A stretch of DNA of 64,000 nt from an uncultured Elusimicrobiales bacterium (GTDB lineage: Bacteria; Elusimicrobiota; Elusimicrobia; Elusimicrobiales; Elusimicrobiaceae), in the NCBI GenBank assembly GCA_944325225.1, contig CALUZQ010000001.1, forward strand, positions 48,002 to 112,001, in the 5' to 3' direction. Shown here one piece after another: positions 18,201 to 27,424 of the stretch. The notes beneath the pieces are model-generated. The model made no database searches. It was not told where the DNA came from and saw nothing but the letters and a program-made list of their open reading frames with translations. Numbering within the stretch: position 1 is the stretch's first letter; each line of letters begins with the position of its first letter. Both the position numbers and the translations under genes were made by a program.

Positions 18201-20951
18201 GGGGAAGGCCAGGCCTACTGGAAGAAAACCGATGACGATTTGCTGGTGCTGAAACAAGATAAAAATTCGTATAAACCCGGCAAAACGGCGCGGATTTCGG
18301 TGGAATCGCCGTATGAACAAGCCCTGGCGCTGGTAACGGTGGAACGGGAAGGTATTTTAGACGCTTGGATTACGCCCGTTAAAGGCGGGGCCGATTATAT
18401 TGAAGTGCCGATTAAAAATTCCTACCTGCCCAATGTGTATGTGGGGGTAACGCTGGTGCGCGGACGCAGTGCCGACCCGGTGGACGATAAAGGCCTGGAT
18501 TTAGGAAAACCGCAGGGCAAAGTGGGGTATGTGAACTTGACGGTGCAGCCCGACTCCAAACAAATCAAACCCGTTATCAAACCCAATAAAACGGAATATT
18601 TGCCGGGCGAAGAAGTAACCTTAAAAATCACGGCCAAGGCCAACGCCAAAAATGTACCTGCCGAAGTAGTAGTGATGGCGGTGGACGAAGGCGTATTGGC
18701 CTTAACCGATTATAAAACGCCGGATTTGTTTGACTTCTTCTACGGTTCGCGGCCGATATCGGTGTTTACGATGGATAACCGCGTGTATGTGGTTGGTCAG
18801 CGTAATTTCGGAGAGAAAGGCGAAAACCGCGGCGGCGGCGGATCGGCCGACGCCAAACTGGGCGGCGCGGACTTGCGTTCCAACTTCTCGTTTACGCCTT
18901 ATTTCAACGCGGCGGTAACGACGGATAAAAAGGGCCGTGCCGAAGTAAAATTTAAATTGCCGGATAATTTGACCAAATTCCGCATTATGGCGGTGGCGAT
19001 GACGGCCGACGAATTTGGCTCGGCGGAAACGGCAATTCAGGTATCCAAACCGATAATGATTACCTCCAACCTGCCGCGGTTTGCCCGCAAAGGGGACCAA
19101 TTCTCCTGCGGGGCGGTGGTTTATAATTACGAGGACAAAAAAGGCGAGATGACCGTTACCGCTGCCGCTGAGGGAGCCGTTAAACTGACGGGTGCTGCCC
19201 AGCAGACGGTTCAAGTACCGCTGGGCAAAGCACGCGAAGTAACCTGGCCCTGCCAGGCCGTGGCCGACGGTGCGGCCCAAGTGTCGTTTAGCGTCAAAGC
19301 CAAAAAAGATTCGGACGGCGTACGGGCGGAATTTATGGTGTCGCCGGTGGAGAAAAAACAAAACCTGGCGGTGTATGCTTCCACGGTAACCTCGCAGGAA
19401 GAACTGCTGGATAAACCCGGCAATTTAAATCCGTCGGCGGATAACCGCATTACGCTGTCGCTGGCGTCCACGGCTTTGCTCAATTTAAAGGGGTCTATGG
19501 TGTATTTAATGACCTATCCGTACGACTGCCTGGAGCAGAAAATGTCCAAAATTATTCCGGTACTAACCGGGGCGCAGCTGGTGGAGGATTTTAAACTGGG
19601 CGATTTGACACAGCTCAAAACCCAGGTGCAGGATATTTTGGACGAAGCCGTCCAATACCAATCGGCGGCCGGCGGGTACGGTTATTGGAAGAATTCCCGC
19701 CCGGACCCGTATGTAACGGCCTATGTGCTGGAAGTAAACTATCTGGCCAAGCAAGCCGGCTATACCGTACCGGAAAAGTCGTTGGCCAAAGCGGCACAAT
19801 GGTTGGAGGGGGCGTTTTCGGATAAAGTGCAGAAAGCGTACAGCTATTCTTCGCTGGAAACGGAAACCGCCCGCGCCTATGCGGTGTATGCACTTTCCTT
19901 GTATGGAAAAAATGTGCAGAGTGCATTTAATAACCTCTATGGCAAATTGGGTTCCCTGCCGCTGCCGGCGCAGGCCTACTTGTTAAAAGCGGCCCAGGCG
20001 GGAGAAAATGCGGATACTGTCAAAGCCAAAATAGCCCAGTCCTTGCTGAATCATATTGCCTACACGCCGCAGGCGGCTTATTTTGACGCGCCGGAAGAAA
20101 TGCCTTGGCTGCATATGGGTAATGTGAAGGCCAGCGCGTTGGCGTTAGACGCACTGCTGTTTGCCAAACAGCCGTTTAATGATGCGTTTAAAACGGCTTC
20201 CTGGCTGCTTACTCAGCTTAACGCGCAAGGGCACTGGAATAACACCAGCGTCAATGCGGCGGCGTTTATGGCGCTGAACACCTATTATCAAACGATGGAA
20301 AGCGTGGAGCCGGATTACGCCGCTTCGGCCAAACTGGGGGCCAAAGCGGTGCTGGAAGCCGCTTTTAAAGGGCGTTCTATAGAGGCGAAAACGGCGTCCG
20401 TTCCGTTTGCAGAAGCGTACGGAAGCGGCACGGAAACGCGTGTTACTTTTGCCAAAAACGGCGCCGGTACGCTGTACTATACGCTGGGGCAGGAATACGA
20501 GCCGCTCTCGTATCCGACGCCGGTGGACGCCGGATTTACGGTTTCGCGCGAAATTACCACTTTGGACGGGAAACCCGTTTCCGAAATTGTAGCGGGCGAG
20601 CGTTACAAAGTTACCCTGCGTGTGAAAAACGCCGCTTCGCGTCATTTTGTGGTGGTGGAGGATTTTATCCCGGCTGGGTTTGAAATCATCAATACTTCGC
20701 TGGCAACCGAATCGCAGGAGCAGGCGGCGCTGTTGGATACGCCGCAGTGGAACGGCTTTGAACGCGATGAAAAATACGACGACCGCATCGCCGCCTTTGC
20801 CGATTACCTGCCGGCCGGTACGCACGAGTATTCTTATTTGGTATCGGCTTCGGTAGCGGGCAGATTTGCCTATCCGAGCGTATGGGCCAGCCAGATGTAT
20901 GAGCCGGCGGTATTTGGCCGCAGCGCTACCGGGACGCTTGTGATTGAATAA
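15294..20951 (+). CDS. Bacterial alpha-2-macroglobulin (YfhM-like) with thioester motif
   Basis: An 1885-residue exported protein with a signal peptide ending around LFAAP, many beta-sandwich macroglobulin domains, and the reactive thioester motif CLEQ at residues 1412-1415 inside an alpha/alpha-toroid domain. A macroglobulin-type segment with LPDNLTKFRIMAVAMT precedes it. Such proteins are thought to trap attacking proteases covalently in the periplasm and protect the envelope. The start at 15294 is set by GGGAGGA; an earlier in-frame ATG lacks it. The signal has LPC rather than a good lipobox. The stop overlaps the ATG of pbpC by one base. Confidence 0.93.
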   Translation: MKHTRFTLRLGALAAALLLPCGVLFAAPALKVLSAAPKGQLNYTGRQAVTLTFNQPVAALGEKSEFASDNCPITITPSVKGSCRYSGTQTLLFEPAEDWPVSTRFSVRLKAGFKSAVSGQKLAQDYAFDFTTALPQVNSVRPTNNERWINLYPTLYVVFNMPVDMQTVSDYVELSYMQEPEPTLSEKIGLSKNKRPAVKKNLPLIIRPISPLEYDKDFSYYQNKERIIAINSLDTLQKGTQYTLTLKEGLKSTMGPLGMAKAYQTQFYTYPDLSIMGEVKDGCLPYVPSIDFSAPVRMRELVAAAKVEPASAKRELSEQELNALGTDAVDAKTGKAYFRTPLAFLDLQPGQSVTVTLGKELQDIYGNALGQDYRLTVSNNGYCPAADFSGGLGVLESYLSPRLPIDLMNTPSLPVRGARFNKENFVPFDQASSGYCAQKPLSDPTFSGNYTFKDVKDRTLKTFIDLNKFNPTAKDSIVFSQVKLTGKKYGEKGCWVSSTDNITDVGITFKTSPEDILLWATSLQTGEPMANLAVELRGKDNKILWTGSTDMNGLARAPGWAKLDAGVTSWGQPEIYAFVSSAGGDAVVSNLWNQGLEPWRFNLGYDYNPQQAYVRSYLFTDRGVYRPGETLYLKGVSRFMKDGGWQLPDIVRGTVQITDARGEEVLKKEVTVSSGMGTFDLQFDIPKTAFTGSWTASFTPLVKNASEEVSRAYYSFRVEAVKQADFKVNLRPESENYLSGQEASFVGSAQYNFGSPLADANAQWTLRREMAWFEPQEFDGYTFTPYFLREEEYKENGKLLLNSSGVLDAKGALAFSARMPSVSFPVRVYAELGVQSPARQELFARSSVLVHPADFYLGSKLLSERVELGDPVQAEIVAVTPEGKRTEASVTAQIYKEQWYSVRKTGLSGRLEWVSEKKVTDFPSQTLKVGEKGTVLSFTPEESGSYYVTLLSEDKSGRKVLGGFNIFVYGEGQAYWKKTDDDLLVLKQDKNSYKPGKTARISVESPYEQALALVTVEREGILDAWITPVKGGADYIEVPIKNSYLPNVYVGVTLVRGRSADPVDDKGLDLGKPQGKVGYVNLTVQPDSKQIKPVIKPNKTEYLPGEEVTLKITAKANAKNVPAEVVVMAVDEGVLALTDYKTPDLFDFFYGSRPISVFTMDNRVYVVGQRNFGEKGENRGGGGSADAKLGGADLRSNFSFTPYFNAAVTTDKKGRAEVKFKLPDNLTKFRIMAVAMTADEFGSAETAIQVSKPIMITSNLPRFARKGDQFSCGAVVYNYEDKKGEMTVTAAAEGAVKLTGAAQQTVQVPLGKAREVTWPCQAVADGAAQVSFSVKAKKDSDGVRAEFMVSPVEKKQNLAVYASTVTSQEELLDKPGNLNPSADNRITLSLASTALLNLKGSMVYLMTYPYDCLEQKMSKIIPVLTGAQLVEDFKLGDLTQLKTQVQDILDEAVQYQSAAGGYGYWKNSRPDPYVTAYVLEVNYLAKQAGYTVPEKSLAKAAQWLEGAFSDKVQKAYSYSSLETETARAYAVYALSLYGKNVQSAFNNLYGKLGSLPLPAQAYLLKAAQAGENADTVKAKIAQSLLNHIAYTPQAAYFDAPEEMPWLHMGNVKASALALDALLFAKQPFNDAFKTASWLLTQLNAQGHWNNTSVNAAAFMALNTYYQTMESVEPDYAASAKLGAKAVLEAAFKGRSIEAKTASVPFAEAYGSGTETRVTFAKNGAGTLYYTLGQEYEPLSYPTPVDAGFTVSREITTLDGKPVSEIVAGERYKVTLRVKNAASRHFVVVEDFIPAGFEIINTSLATESQEQAALLDTPQWNGFERDEKYDDRIAAFADYLPAGTHEYSYLVSASVAGRFAYPSVWASQMYEPAVFGRSATGTLVIE

Positions 20952-23059
20952 TGCGGACTTGGGTTTGCAAGGTGTTGTTGTTAATGCTTCTTCCCTGCCA
21001 GGTATGGGGGGAAGAAGCTTTTTTATCGCCTTCCAAACAAATTTACGACCGCTACGGCGCCCCGATGCGCGGTTTTTTGTCGGAAAACGACACTTATTAT
21101 TTGCCCGTGCCGCTGGAAGAAGTTTCGCCCTGGCTGATTGCGGCGGTGCTGGCGGCGGAAGATAAACGCTTTTTTTCGCATCCGGGGGTAGATGTAAAGG
21201 CCGTACTGCGGGCGGCGTGGCAGAATGCGTCGGAAGGGGAAATTGTGTCCGGCGCTTCCACCATTACCCAGCAATTGGCCCGCGCCTTGGAACCGCGGCC
21301 GCGGACGCTGTGGGGCAAAGCCAAAGAGGCATACAATGCGCTTTTGCTGGAACGCAAAATGAGCAAAGAGGAAATTTTAGAAGAATACTTTAACCTCTTG
21401 GAACTGGGCAATTTGACGCAGGGGGTAGAAGCCGCCAGCCGGTTTTATTTTAATGTTTCCGCTTCGGAACTGTCGCTTTCGCAGGCGGCGTTTTTGGCGG
21501 GGCTTATCAAATCGCCCACTTATTATAATCCGCTGAAGCATTTTGCGCGTGCGCTCAAACGGCGCGACTGGGTGCTTAAACGAATGCGGGAAAATGAATT
21601 TATAGACGAAGAAATGTACCAGATTGCCCTGTCGGAGAAGCTGGAATTAAAATCGGCTTCCCGTCCGTTTGACGCCCCGCATTTTACGCGTTTTCTATAT
21701 GGCTTGCTGCCACCGGACACACGGGATATTGTTTCCACCCTGGACCGGGAACTGCAGCTTTATGCCGAGCAGTTAGTTAAAAATTATGTTTCCCAACTGA
21801 AAGAGGAAAATGTAACCAATGCCGCCGTAGTCGTGCTGGACAATGCAACCGGCGGTATTTTGGCTTATGTGGGCTCGGCCGATTTTTATAACGAAAAAAA
21901 TAACGGGCAGGTGGACGGCGCGCGCGCGTTGCGCCAGCCGGGTTCCGCCCTTAAGCCGTTTGCGTACGGGCTTACTTTTGAAGAAGGAAAACTGACGCCC
22001 GGCTCCCTGCTTAGCGATGAAGATACTTTTTTTGAGGGGGGGTTTAGACCCCGCAATTACGATGAAAATTATCACGGGCAGGTATCCGTTCGTACAGCGC
22101 TGGCGTGCTCGTATAATATCCCGGCGGTGAAAGCGGCCGAAAAGACGGGTGCGTCCAATTTGTTGGCGCTGCTGCGCCGGGCGGGACTCACCACGCTGGA
22201 TAAACCGGCCGATTTTTATGGGCTTGGATTAGCGCTTGGCAACGGAGAAGTGCGTTTATTGGATTTGACCAACAGCTATGCCGCTTTGGCGCGTGGGGGC
22301 GTTTATAAACCGGTAGCAGCGGCCTTGAACCCCGTTATTACCCTGCCCGGCCGTGAAACCCGTGTTTTTAGCGAGCAAACCGCTTATTTGATTACGGATA
22401 TCCTGTCCGACAATAACGCCCGGGCGCCTGCTTTTGGACTGAATTCCCCTCTTTTTATGGCTTTTCCCTTGGCCGCCAAAACGGGCACTTCCAAAGATTA
22501 CAAAGATAATTTTACCGTAGGTTATACTCCCCGCTGGACCATTGGGGTATGGGTCGGAAATTTTAATGCCCAACCTATGCAGAAAGTTTCCGGCGTTACC
22601 GGGGCCGGGCCGATTATGCACGATTTGGCCGTGTATCTGCAGCAGAAATATCCGGCCGGCCCGTTTGAAATTCCGCCGGGTATTACGCGCGCGCTGGTTT
22701 GTACCCAAAGCGGATTATTAGCCGGCCCCGGCTGCGCGCATACCAAAGAAGAAGTATTTGATTCCCAGCATTTGCCCGCCCGCTGCAGCGGCCAGCATAA
22801 GCCGGAAATTACCGGGCTTCGCATGCTGTCGCCTTCGGCGGCCGATGTGTTTAAACTGGATCCTTCGGTGGCGCGGGCTTCGCAGGCCATTAAACTGCAG
22901 GCCGAGTGTGCGCAAGCGGCTTGTTCCTGGGAAATGGACGGTAAAACACTGCCGGGCACTGCTTGTAAAACTTGGTGGACGCTCCAGCCCGGCAAACACC
23001 GGCTGCGCGTATCCTGCGGACTGGAAAAACAGGAAATATCCTTTGAAGTGCTTCCCTAA
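20951..23059 (+). CDS. pbpC: Penicillin-binding protein 1C, bifunctional transglycosylase/transpeptidase
   Basis: The 702-residue class A PBP polymerises glycan strands and may cross-link them. An N-terminal signal anchor is followed by the GT51 domain with EDKRFFSHPG (catalytic Glu70) and GASTITQQLAR. The penicillin-binding domain has S332-A-L-K, SYN and K510-T-G. A C-terminal domain with several cysteines matches the PBP1C tail. Translation is coupled to the macroglobulin through TAATG. This pairing is conserved in many Gram-negatives and is read as cell-wall repair joined to protease defence. Confidence 0.95.
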   Translation: MRTWVCKVLLLMLLPCQVWGEEAFLSPSKQIYDRYGAPMRGFLSENDTYYLPVPLEEVSPWLIAAVLAAEDKRFFSHPGVDVKAVLRAAWQNASEGEIVSGASTITQQLARALEPRPRTLWGKAKEAYNALLLERKMSKEEILEEYFNLLELGNLTQGVEAASRFYFNVSASELSLSQAAFLAGLIKSPTYYNPLKHFARALKRRDWVLKRMRENEFIDEEMYQIALSEKLELKSASRPFDAPHFTRFLYGLLPPDTRDIVSTLDRELQLYAEQLVKNYVSQLKEENVTNAAVVVLDNATGGILAYVGSADFYNEKNNGQVDGARALRQPGSALKPFAYGLTFEEGKLTPGSLLSDEDTFFEGGFRPRNYDENYHGQVSVRTALACSYNIPAVKAAEKTGASNLLALLRRAGLTTLDKPADFYGLGLALGNGEVRLLDLTNSYAALARGGVYKPVAAALNPVITLPGRETRVFSEQTAYLITDILSDNNARAPAFGLNSPLFMAFPLAAKTGTSKDYKDNFTVGYTPRWTIGVWVGNFNAQPMQKVSGVTGAGPIMHDLAVYLQQKYPAGPFEIPPGITRALVCTQSGLLAGPGCAHTKEEVFDSQHLPARCSGQHKPEITGLRMLSPSAADVFKLDPSVARASQAIKLQAECAQAACSWEMDGKTLPGTACKTWWTLQPGKHRLRVSCGLEKQEISFEVLP

Positions 23060-23065
23060 CTCACT

Positions 23066-23096
23066 AAAAATCCCGGCCGAAAAGACCGGGATTTTT
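23066..23096. terminator. Bidirectional terminator
   Basis: An 11-bp stem (23066-23076 with 23086-23096), with AAAAA on the left and TTTTT on the right, lies between the convergent pbpC and MATE genes. Confidence 0.85.
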
Positions 23097-23124
23097 AGGC
23101 GGGTTGTTGGAAATAAAAACGCGT

Positions 23125-24528
23125 TTAAGCCGCCGCTTTGTGGGCCGGGGTATGCTTTTTACTGAAGAAGAAGTTTTGGCCGTGTTTGTCAAAAAAGCTT
23201 TTAATCATGACCACCGCCATAGAAACGGAAATCGCATCTGCAAAGACCGGGGCCAAAAATACGCCGGTCAATCCCCAGAAAAGCGGCAAAATCAATACAA
23301 GCGGAATGACCAACAATACCTGGCGCGACAAACTTAAAAAGGCCGCTTTCAACGGTTTGTTGATGGCTTGGAAGAAGCTGGTTGTGAGCACTTGCAGGGG
23401 GACCAGCGGCAGCAGCAAGTTAAACAGCCGGATTACCTGGGCAGACAGCCCGACCAGGGCTTCGTTGTCGGAGTTGAATACGGAGGCAATCGGCCGGGCA
23501 AATACCTCCAGCAAGATAAATCCAACCGTTGTAATCCCCACGCCCCAGCGCATCGCCATTTTAAGCGTTTGAATGGCGGTAGCGTATTTGTGGGCGCCGT
23601 AATTGTAGCCAATTAACGGCTGGGCGCCTTGAGAAAGCCCAATAAGCGGCATCATCACGAGCGTATTTACGCTGACGGCAATCCCCACCGCCGAAATAGC
23701 CAAGTTTCCGCCGTATTTAAGCAGAGAATGATTCAAAATGACATTGAGCGTGCTGGACGCCAGCTGAAACGCAAACTGCGAAAAACCAATGGCCATGCTG
23801 TCTAAGACAATGTATTTTTTGAGCCGGAAAAAACGCCAGTGTAATTTATAAAAGCTGCGCTGGCCGGTAAAAAATAAAATGACCCAGATGAATGAAACCG
23901 TCTGCCCGCTGACTGTAGCCGCCGCCGCGCCTTGAATGCCCCAGCCAAATACAAAGATATACAGCGGCCCCAGCACAATGTTGATAAACGCCCCGATAAA
24001 TTGCGTAGCCATAGCTGTTTTGGGGTGCCCGGAGGAGCGGATAAAGTTATTCAACCCGATGCTGATACCAAATAGAAAATAGCCCGGCAGTACAACCTGG
24101 GCATAGGCCCGGGCATAAGGGAGCACTTCGCTGTCGGCTCCTAGAAAACCGAGGAAAGAATCCAAAAATAAATAACTGGCCAGCGTAATAATGCCGGATA
24201 AAAGGGCCAACATAACAAACGCATTTCCTAAAATGTGTTGGGCTTCTTCTTCTTTTTTCTCGCCTAACCGAATAGAAAAAAGGGCGTTGGCCCCCACCCC
24301 GATTAAGGCACTAAAGCCCATATAGATTAGCCCCAGCGGGAACAAAATCGTAATGCCGGCCAGCCCGTTGGCGCCGACATCTTGCCCCACATAGATACGG
24401 GAGATGATGTTGTAAATAGCGTTTACAAACATACCCGCTACTGCCGGGGCCGAAAATTTAATAAGCAGTTGGGAAATGGTTTTTGCTTTAAAAGGATTTT
24501 TTTCGTGAATGGATACTGCTTTTGCCAT
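23125..24528 (-). CDS. MATE family efflux transporter
   Basis: A 467-residue inner-membrane protein with twelve predicted helices in two similar halves. Typical MATE segments are seen: QLLIKFSAPAVAGMFVNAIYNI, ISRIYVGQ, and the second-half GLSQGAQPLIGYNYGA. MATE pumps expel cationic drugs or metabolites using Na+ or H+. An in-frame start exists further upstream at 24618, but AAGGA is 7 bases before 24528. It stands alone. The substrate is unknown. Confidence 0.92.
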   Translation of the reverse strand: MAKAVSIHEKNPFKAKTISQLLIKFSAPAVAGMFVNAIYNIISRIYVGQDVGANGLAGITILFPLGLIYMGFSALIGVGANALFSIRLGEKKEEEAQHILGNAFVMLALLSGIITLASYLFLDSFLGFLGADSEVLPYARAYAQVVLPGYFLFGISIGLNNFIRSSGHPKTAMATQFIGAFINIVLGPLYIFVFGWGIQGAAAATVSGQTVSFIWVILFFTGQRSFYKLHWRFFRLKKYIVLDSMAIGFSQFAFQLASSTLNVILNHSLLKYGGNLAISAVGIAVSVNTLVMMPLIGLSQGAQPLIGYNYGAHKYATAIQTLKMAMRWGVGITTVGFILLEVFARPIASVFNSDNEALVGLSAQVIRLFNLLLPLVPLQVLTTSFFQAINKPLKAAFLSLSRQVLLVIPLVLILPLFWGLTGVFLAPVFADAISVSMAVVMIKSFFDKHGQNFFFSKKHTPAHKAAA

Positions 24529-24638
24529 ATTACATTCCTTCAAACGGGAAGGCCGTCTGCGCATGCGGGAGCGACCCGGAGAACCTTTATTACATTTTAT
24601 CAAATACCGAACCGGCACAGCCAGCCATAAAACGGGCG

Positions 24639-24669
24639 AAAAAAATCCGGCGCGTTTTAAAGCGCCGGA
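24639..24669 (-). terminator. Terminator of the YwqK-like gene
   Basis: An 8-bp stem (24646-24653 with 24662-24669) is followed by seven T on the minus strand. Confidence 0.8.
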
Positions 24670-24691
24670 AAATATCGTCAGAAGTGGGGGG

Positions 24692-25363
24692 TTAATGGAC
24701 TTTTTTAAGGGTTAAAATACCGTCCTCAAAAAACCATTCTTCAATCAATTCGCCCGTTTCGCTGAATTTTTTGGTTACCCCGTGGGGTTTGCCGTCTTTG
24801 TGGGGGGAAATCAGCGCGATGGTACCGTTGGGGTGATAGATGATTTTATCGCCCACGATTTTATCGTTTTTATAGGTGCATTCCGAGCGAAGATCCCCGT
24901 CCGGCGTATAGACTTTGCAAATACCGTTTAAATAACCTTTTCTGAATTCAGCGGTTTCCAATACTTTTCCATCCGGGTAGTATTTTACTTGTTTGCCGTC
25001 CTGAATATCATCTACATACGAAAATTCTTTATACAGCCGGCCCGTTGGGTGGAACACGCGGGCTTTGCCTTGCAGCATTCCGTTTTCGTAATATTTTTCA
25101 ATGCTGACTTTGCCGTTGTCAAAATAAATTTTGCAGGCGCCGTTGCGCTGGCCATTTTTAAATTCGCATTCAAAGTACACTTTTCCGTTTTCAAAAAATT
25201 CTTTAACGGTGCCGTCTGGCATGACTCCGGAGTGTTTTTCTATATCCAAATTTTTATCCAGTGTTTCGGTATAGACTTCTTTTCCATCCACATAATAAGT
25301 GCGCACAAATCCCACATGAAGCGGGTCATTTAAGCTGGCTGTTTTTCTGACGATGTCTGCCAT
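24692..25363 (-). CDS. YwqK/MORN-like repeat protein
   Basis: The 223-residue product has about eight repeats of 20-24 residues with the pattern Y-(Y/F)-x-(D/N)-G-K-(V/L)-x-x-E, the hallmark of MORN-like YwqK proteins. It has no signal peptide, so it is probably cytoplasmic. Some databases label the family as antitoxin components, but no toxin gene lies beside it. Its GGAG ribosome site lies in the end of the flavoprotein gene, only 3 bases away, so the two form an operon. Confidence 0.75.
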   Translation of the reverse strand: MADIVRKTASLNDPLHVGFVRTYYVDGKEVYTETLDKNLDIEKHSGVMPDGTVKEFFENGKVYFECEFKNGQRNGACKIYFDNGKVSIEKYYENGMLQGKARVFHPTGRLYKEFSYVDDIQDGKQVKYYPDGKVLETAEFRKGYLNGICKVYTPDGDLRSECTYKNDKIVGDKIIYHPNGTIALISPHKDGKPHGVTKKFSETGELIEEWFFEDGILTLKKVH

Positions 25364-25366
25364 AAG

Positions 25367-26593
25367 TTAATTCTCCTTCGATATTGCCTGCGCCGCGATA
25401 AACCCCGAAGCCCAGGCAAAATGCAAATTAAATCCGCCGCTTTTTCCATCCACATCTAACAATTCCCCGGTTATATACAAGCCGGTACATTTAAGCGACT
25501 CAAATGTATTATAGTTTATTTCTCGCGTATTTACACCCCCCGCCGCCGCCATGGCTTCATTCCAGGGGCGCACCCCCACTGCCGTCAGCGGCCAGCCGCT
25601 GGGGATTTTTACCAGCCGCTCCAGGGTGTTGGGCGTTTGGGCGGCCATGGGGTGATTCTTGCGAAGTCCGATAAAATCAATTAGCAAATTGGCCACGCTT
25701 TCGTGCAAAATCCCGGCGAAAAAATCCTTGGGCCGTCGGTTGGGAAATGCTGCCAATCGCTTTTTTAAAAAATCGGTGGGGTCAGCTAACTGCGGGAAAA
25801 AATTAAGTTCCAAATTCACATTTCCTTTCGGTAACGCCCGCGAGACGGCAGAGCTGATGTTCAACGCCGCCGGGCCGTTCAGTCCGTAGTTCGTAAACAA
25901 AACTTCTCCTTCTGCCTGGTCCAGAATCCGTCCGTTTTGCAAGGCGCATAGCCGCACCTGGCAGCGGATTCCGCTTAGCCGGGCGAATGCACTTTCTTTA
26001 ATGCACAGCCCGCTTAATACCGGGCGCGGGGTAATCAGCGTATGGCCCAACGAACGAGCCAGCTCATAACCGCTCTGAGTGCCGGTTAGCTGCGGGTAGG
26101 CACAGGAGCCGCAGGCCAGCACCAGATAATGGGCTTGAAAAATAGATCCCTGCCGGGTATAGACCGAGAAGGTTTTTCCCCGTTTAATACGGGTAACTTC
26201 CTGGCTGGTTTGTATTTCCGCGCCGGCTTCGGCCGCGGCTATTTTTAGCGGTTCTGCAACGGCGGTGGATTTCCCGGCGGCCGGAAAAACGCGGCCTTGG
26301 CCTTCTTCGGCGGTTAACACGCCAAGCCGGGCGAAATAATCCAGGCAGTTCTGAAAAGTAAATGTTGCCAGCGTTTGGGTAATTAATGAAGGATCGGCAT
26401 GGTAGAAGGCCGGGCTCGCTTGGGCATTGGTTAAGTTGCAGCGGCCGTTTCCGCTGGCGAGTATTTTGCGGGCGGGCAGGGCATCTTTTTCCAACAGCAA
26501 GGTTTTTTTGCCGCTTTGGGCGCATTCCCGCGCGCAGATGAGTCCGCTGGCACCGGCTCCGATGATAATAACATCGTAAATAGGTAAATTCAT
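25367..26593 (-). CDS. FAD-dependent oxidoreductase, HI0933/YhiN (BaiN-like) family
   Basis: The 408-residue flavoprotein begins with a Rossmann dinucleotide motif GAGASGLICA and has KILASGNGRCNLTN, the mark of the HI0933 family, followed by the late VDGKSGGFNLHFAWASG. Members bind FAD and are annotated as NAD(P)/FAD oxidoreductases; one has been linked to bile-acid reduction, which cannot be inferred here. The ATG is 7 bases after TACACT (minus strand) with no Shine-Dalgarno, so the transcript is probably leaderless. It diverges from the small secreted protein genes. Confidence 0.88.
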   Translation of the reverse strand: MNLPIYDVIIIGAGASGLICARECAQSGKKTLLLEKDALPARKILASGNGRCNLTNAQASPAFYHADPSLITQTLATFTFQNCLDYFARLGVLTAEEGQGRVFPAAGKSTAVAEPLKIAAAEAGAEIQTSQEVTRIKRGKTFSVYTRQGSIFQAHYLVLACGSCAYPQLTGTQSGYELARSLGHTLITPRPVLSGLCIKESAFARLSGIRCQVRLCALQNGRILDQAEGEVLFTNYGLNGPAALNISSAVSRALPKGNVNLELNFFPQLADPTDFLKKRLAAFPNRRPKDFFAGILHESVANLLIDFIGLRKNHPMAAQTPNTLERLVKIPSGWPLTAVGVRPWNEAMAAAGGVNTREINYNTFESLKCTGLYITGELLDVDGKSGGFNLHFAWASGFIAAQAISKEN

Positions 26594-26600
26594 TGTTTAC

Positions 26601-26606
26601 AGTGTA
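26601..26606 (-). promoter_or_regulatory. -10 box of a probable leaderless promoter
   Basis: TACACT on the minus strand ends 7 bases before the ATG at 26593. GC precedes the hexamer and there is no Shine-Dalgarno. Confidence 0.5.
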
Positions 26607-26637
26607 GCAAAAAAGAGGACGCTTCAAAAGGGGCTTC

Positions 26638-26665
26638 TTGACAGTTGGCCCTGTATGTATATACT
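26638..26665 (+). promoter_or_regulatory. Strong sigma70-type promoter
   Basis: Perfect TTGACA (26638-26643), a 16-base spacer and TATACT (26660-26665). The start codon follows at 26693 after AAGGAGGGG. It drives the two small secreted protein genes. Confidence 0.75.
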
Positions 26666-26692
26666 ATTAAAATAAGAGAAAAAGGAGGGGTT

Positions 26693-27334
26693 ATGAAATT
26701 TGGATTAATAGCCGTATTTTTAGTTCTTTTCGTGTGTGCGGACGCACAAACTTACCGGGCCGGCGGTTCTTCCCGCCCCAGCTTTGGCGGCCGCTCGGCC
26801 GAAGAAGCGGAAGAATCTTCCGCACCGGGGGCCAACTCCAGCATTAAGACGCGTACTTTTAGCAATTACAGCGCCCGCCAGCGCGACTGGAGCAAAGGCG
26901 TGCAGACGCAGACGGTAAAAACGGAAACAGCCGGCAGTAAAGATTTTCAAGACACAGCGGCCGCCCAGGCAGATCAGGCCGCCAGCGCCATTAAATCTAT
27001 GACGGGCGGATCTGCTGCCCAAGCGGCGGCGAATCCGGCTTCCAAGCCCGATACGGCGGCCCAGCCGACGGCCAAAGATTCTTCAGCCCAACAACAGCAG
27101 GCGGCCGCCCCGGGGCAGGATCCCACGGCTATGTTGGAACAAATGAAAGGTATGTTGCAAGGATTGGGAGGCGGTGCGTCTGCCGGCGGTGCCGCTGCCG
27201 GCGGAAATTCGGCGGCTGGGGGAAATTCCTCCGCCGGAGGTGCCGCGATGCCGGCCGGATTAAATGTGCCGGGTATGCCGGATATGTCGGCTTTGCTTAA
27301 TGCCGCCGCGGCCGGACAGCAGCCCGGGAAATAG
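26693..27334 (+). CDS. Secreted low-complexity Ala/Gly/Gln-rich protein
   Basis: The 213-residue product has a signal peptide (cleavage around ADAQ) and then a mostly disordered chain: Ser/Arg-rich at residues 20-60, Ala/Gln-rich at 85-145, and a Gly/Ala/Asn block at 155-190 followed by short Met/Pro motifs. No domain is recognised. AAGGAGG and a consensus promoter show it is a real, probably well expressed gene. The next gene encodes another secreted low-complexity protein, so the two may act together at the cell surface. Confidence 0.65.
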   Translation: MKFGLIAVFLVLFVCADAQTYRAGGSSRPSFGGRSAEEAEESSAPGANSSIKTRTFSNYSARQRDWSKGVQTQTVKTETAGSKDFQDTAAAQADQAASAIKSMTGGSAAQAAANPASKPDTAAQPTAKDSSAQQQQAAAPGQDPTAMLEQMKGMLQGLGGGASAGGAAAGGNSAAGGNSSAGGAAMPAGLNVPGMPDMSALLNAAAAGQQPGK

Positions 27335-27424
27335 GCGGAGCGGATTGTTTTTAACGCCCTTCTTGAGATAGGAGGGTGTTCCTTTAAGAGTTTGGAACGG
27401 AATCTTCTAACAAAGGAGCGCATT

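Noticed and set aside
18702..19361. 219-codon open frame antisense to the macroglobulin gene
   Set aside because: It is a shadow of a strongly supported coding sequence on the other strand, with His/Arg-rich nonsense composition. Similar long antisense frames at 20145-20825, 54500-55180 and 57947-58555 were rejected for the same reason.
24692..25363. Antitoxin role for the YwqK-like protein
   Set aside because: No toxin gene is adjacent. The neighbour is a flavoprotein, so the database label is not supported here.
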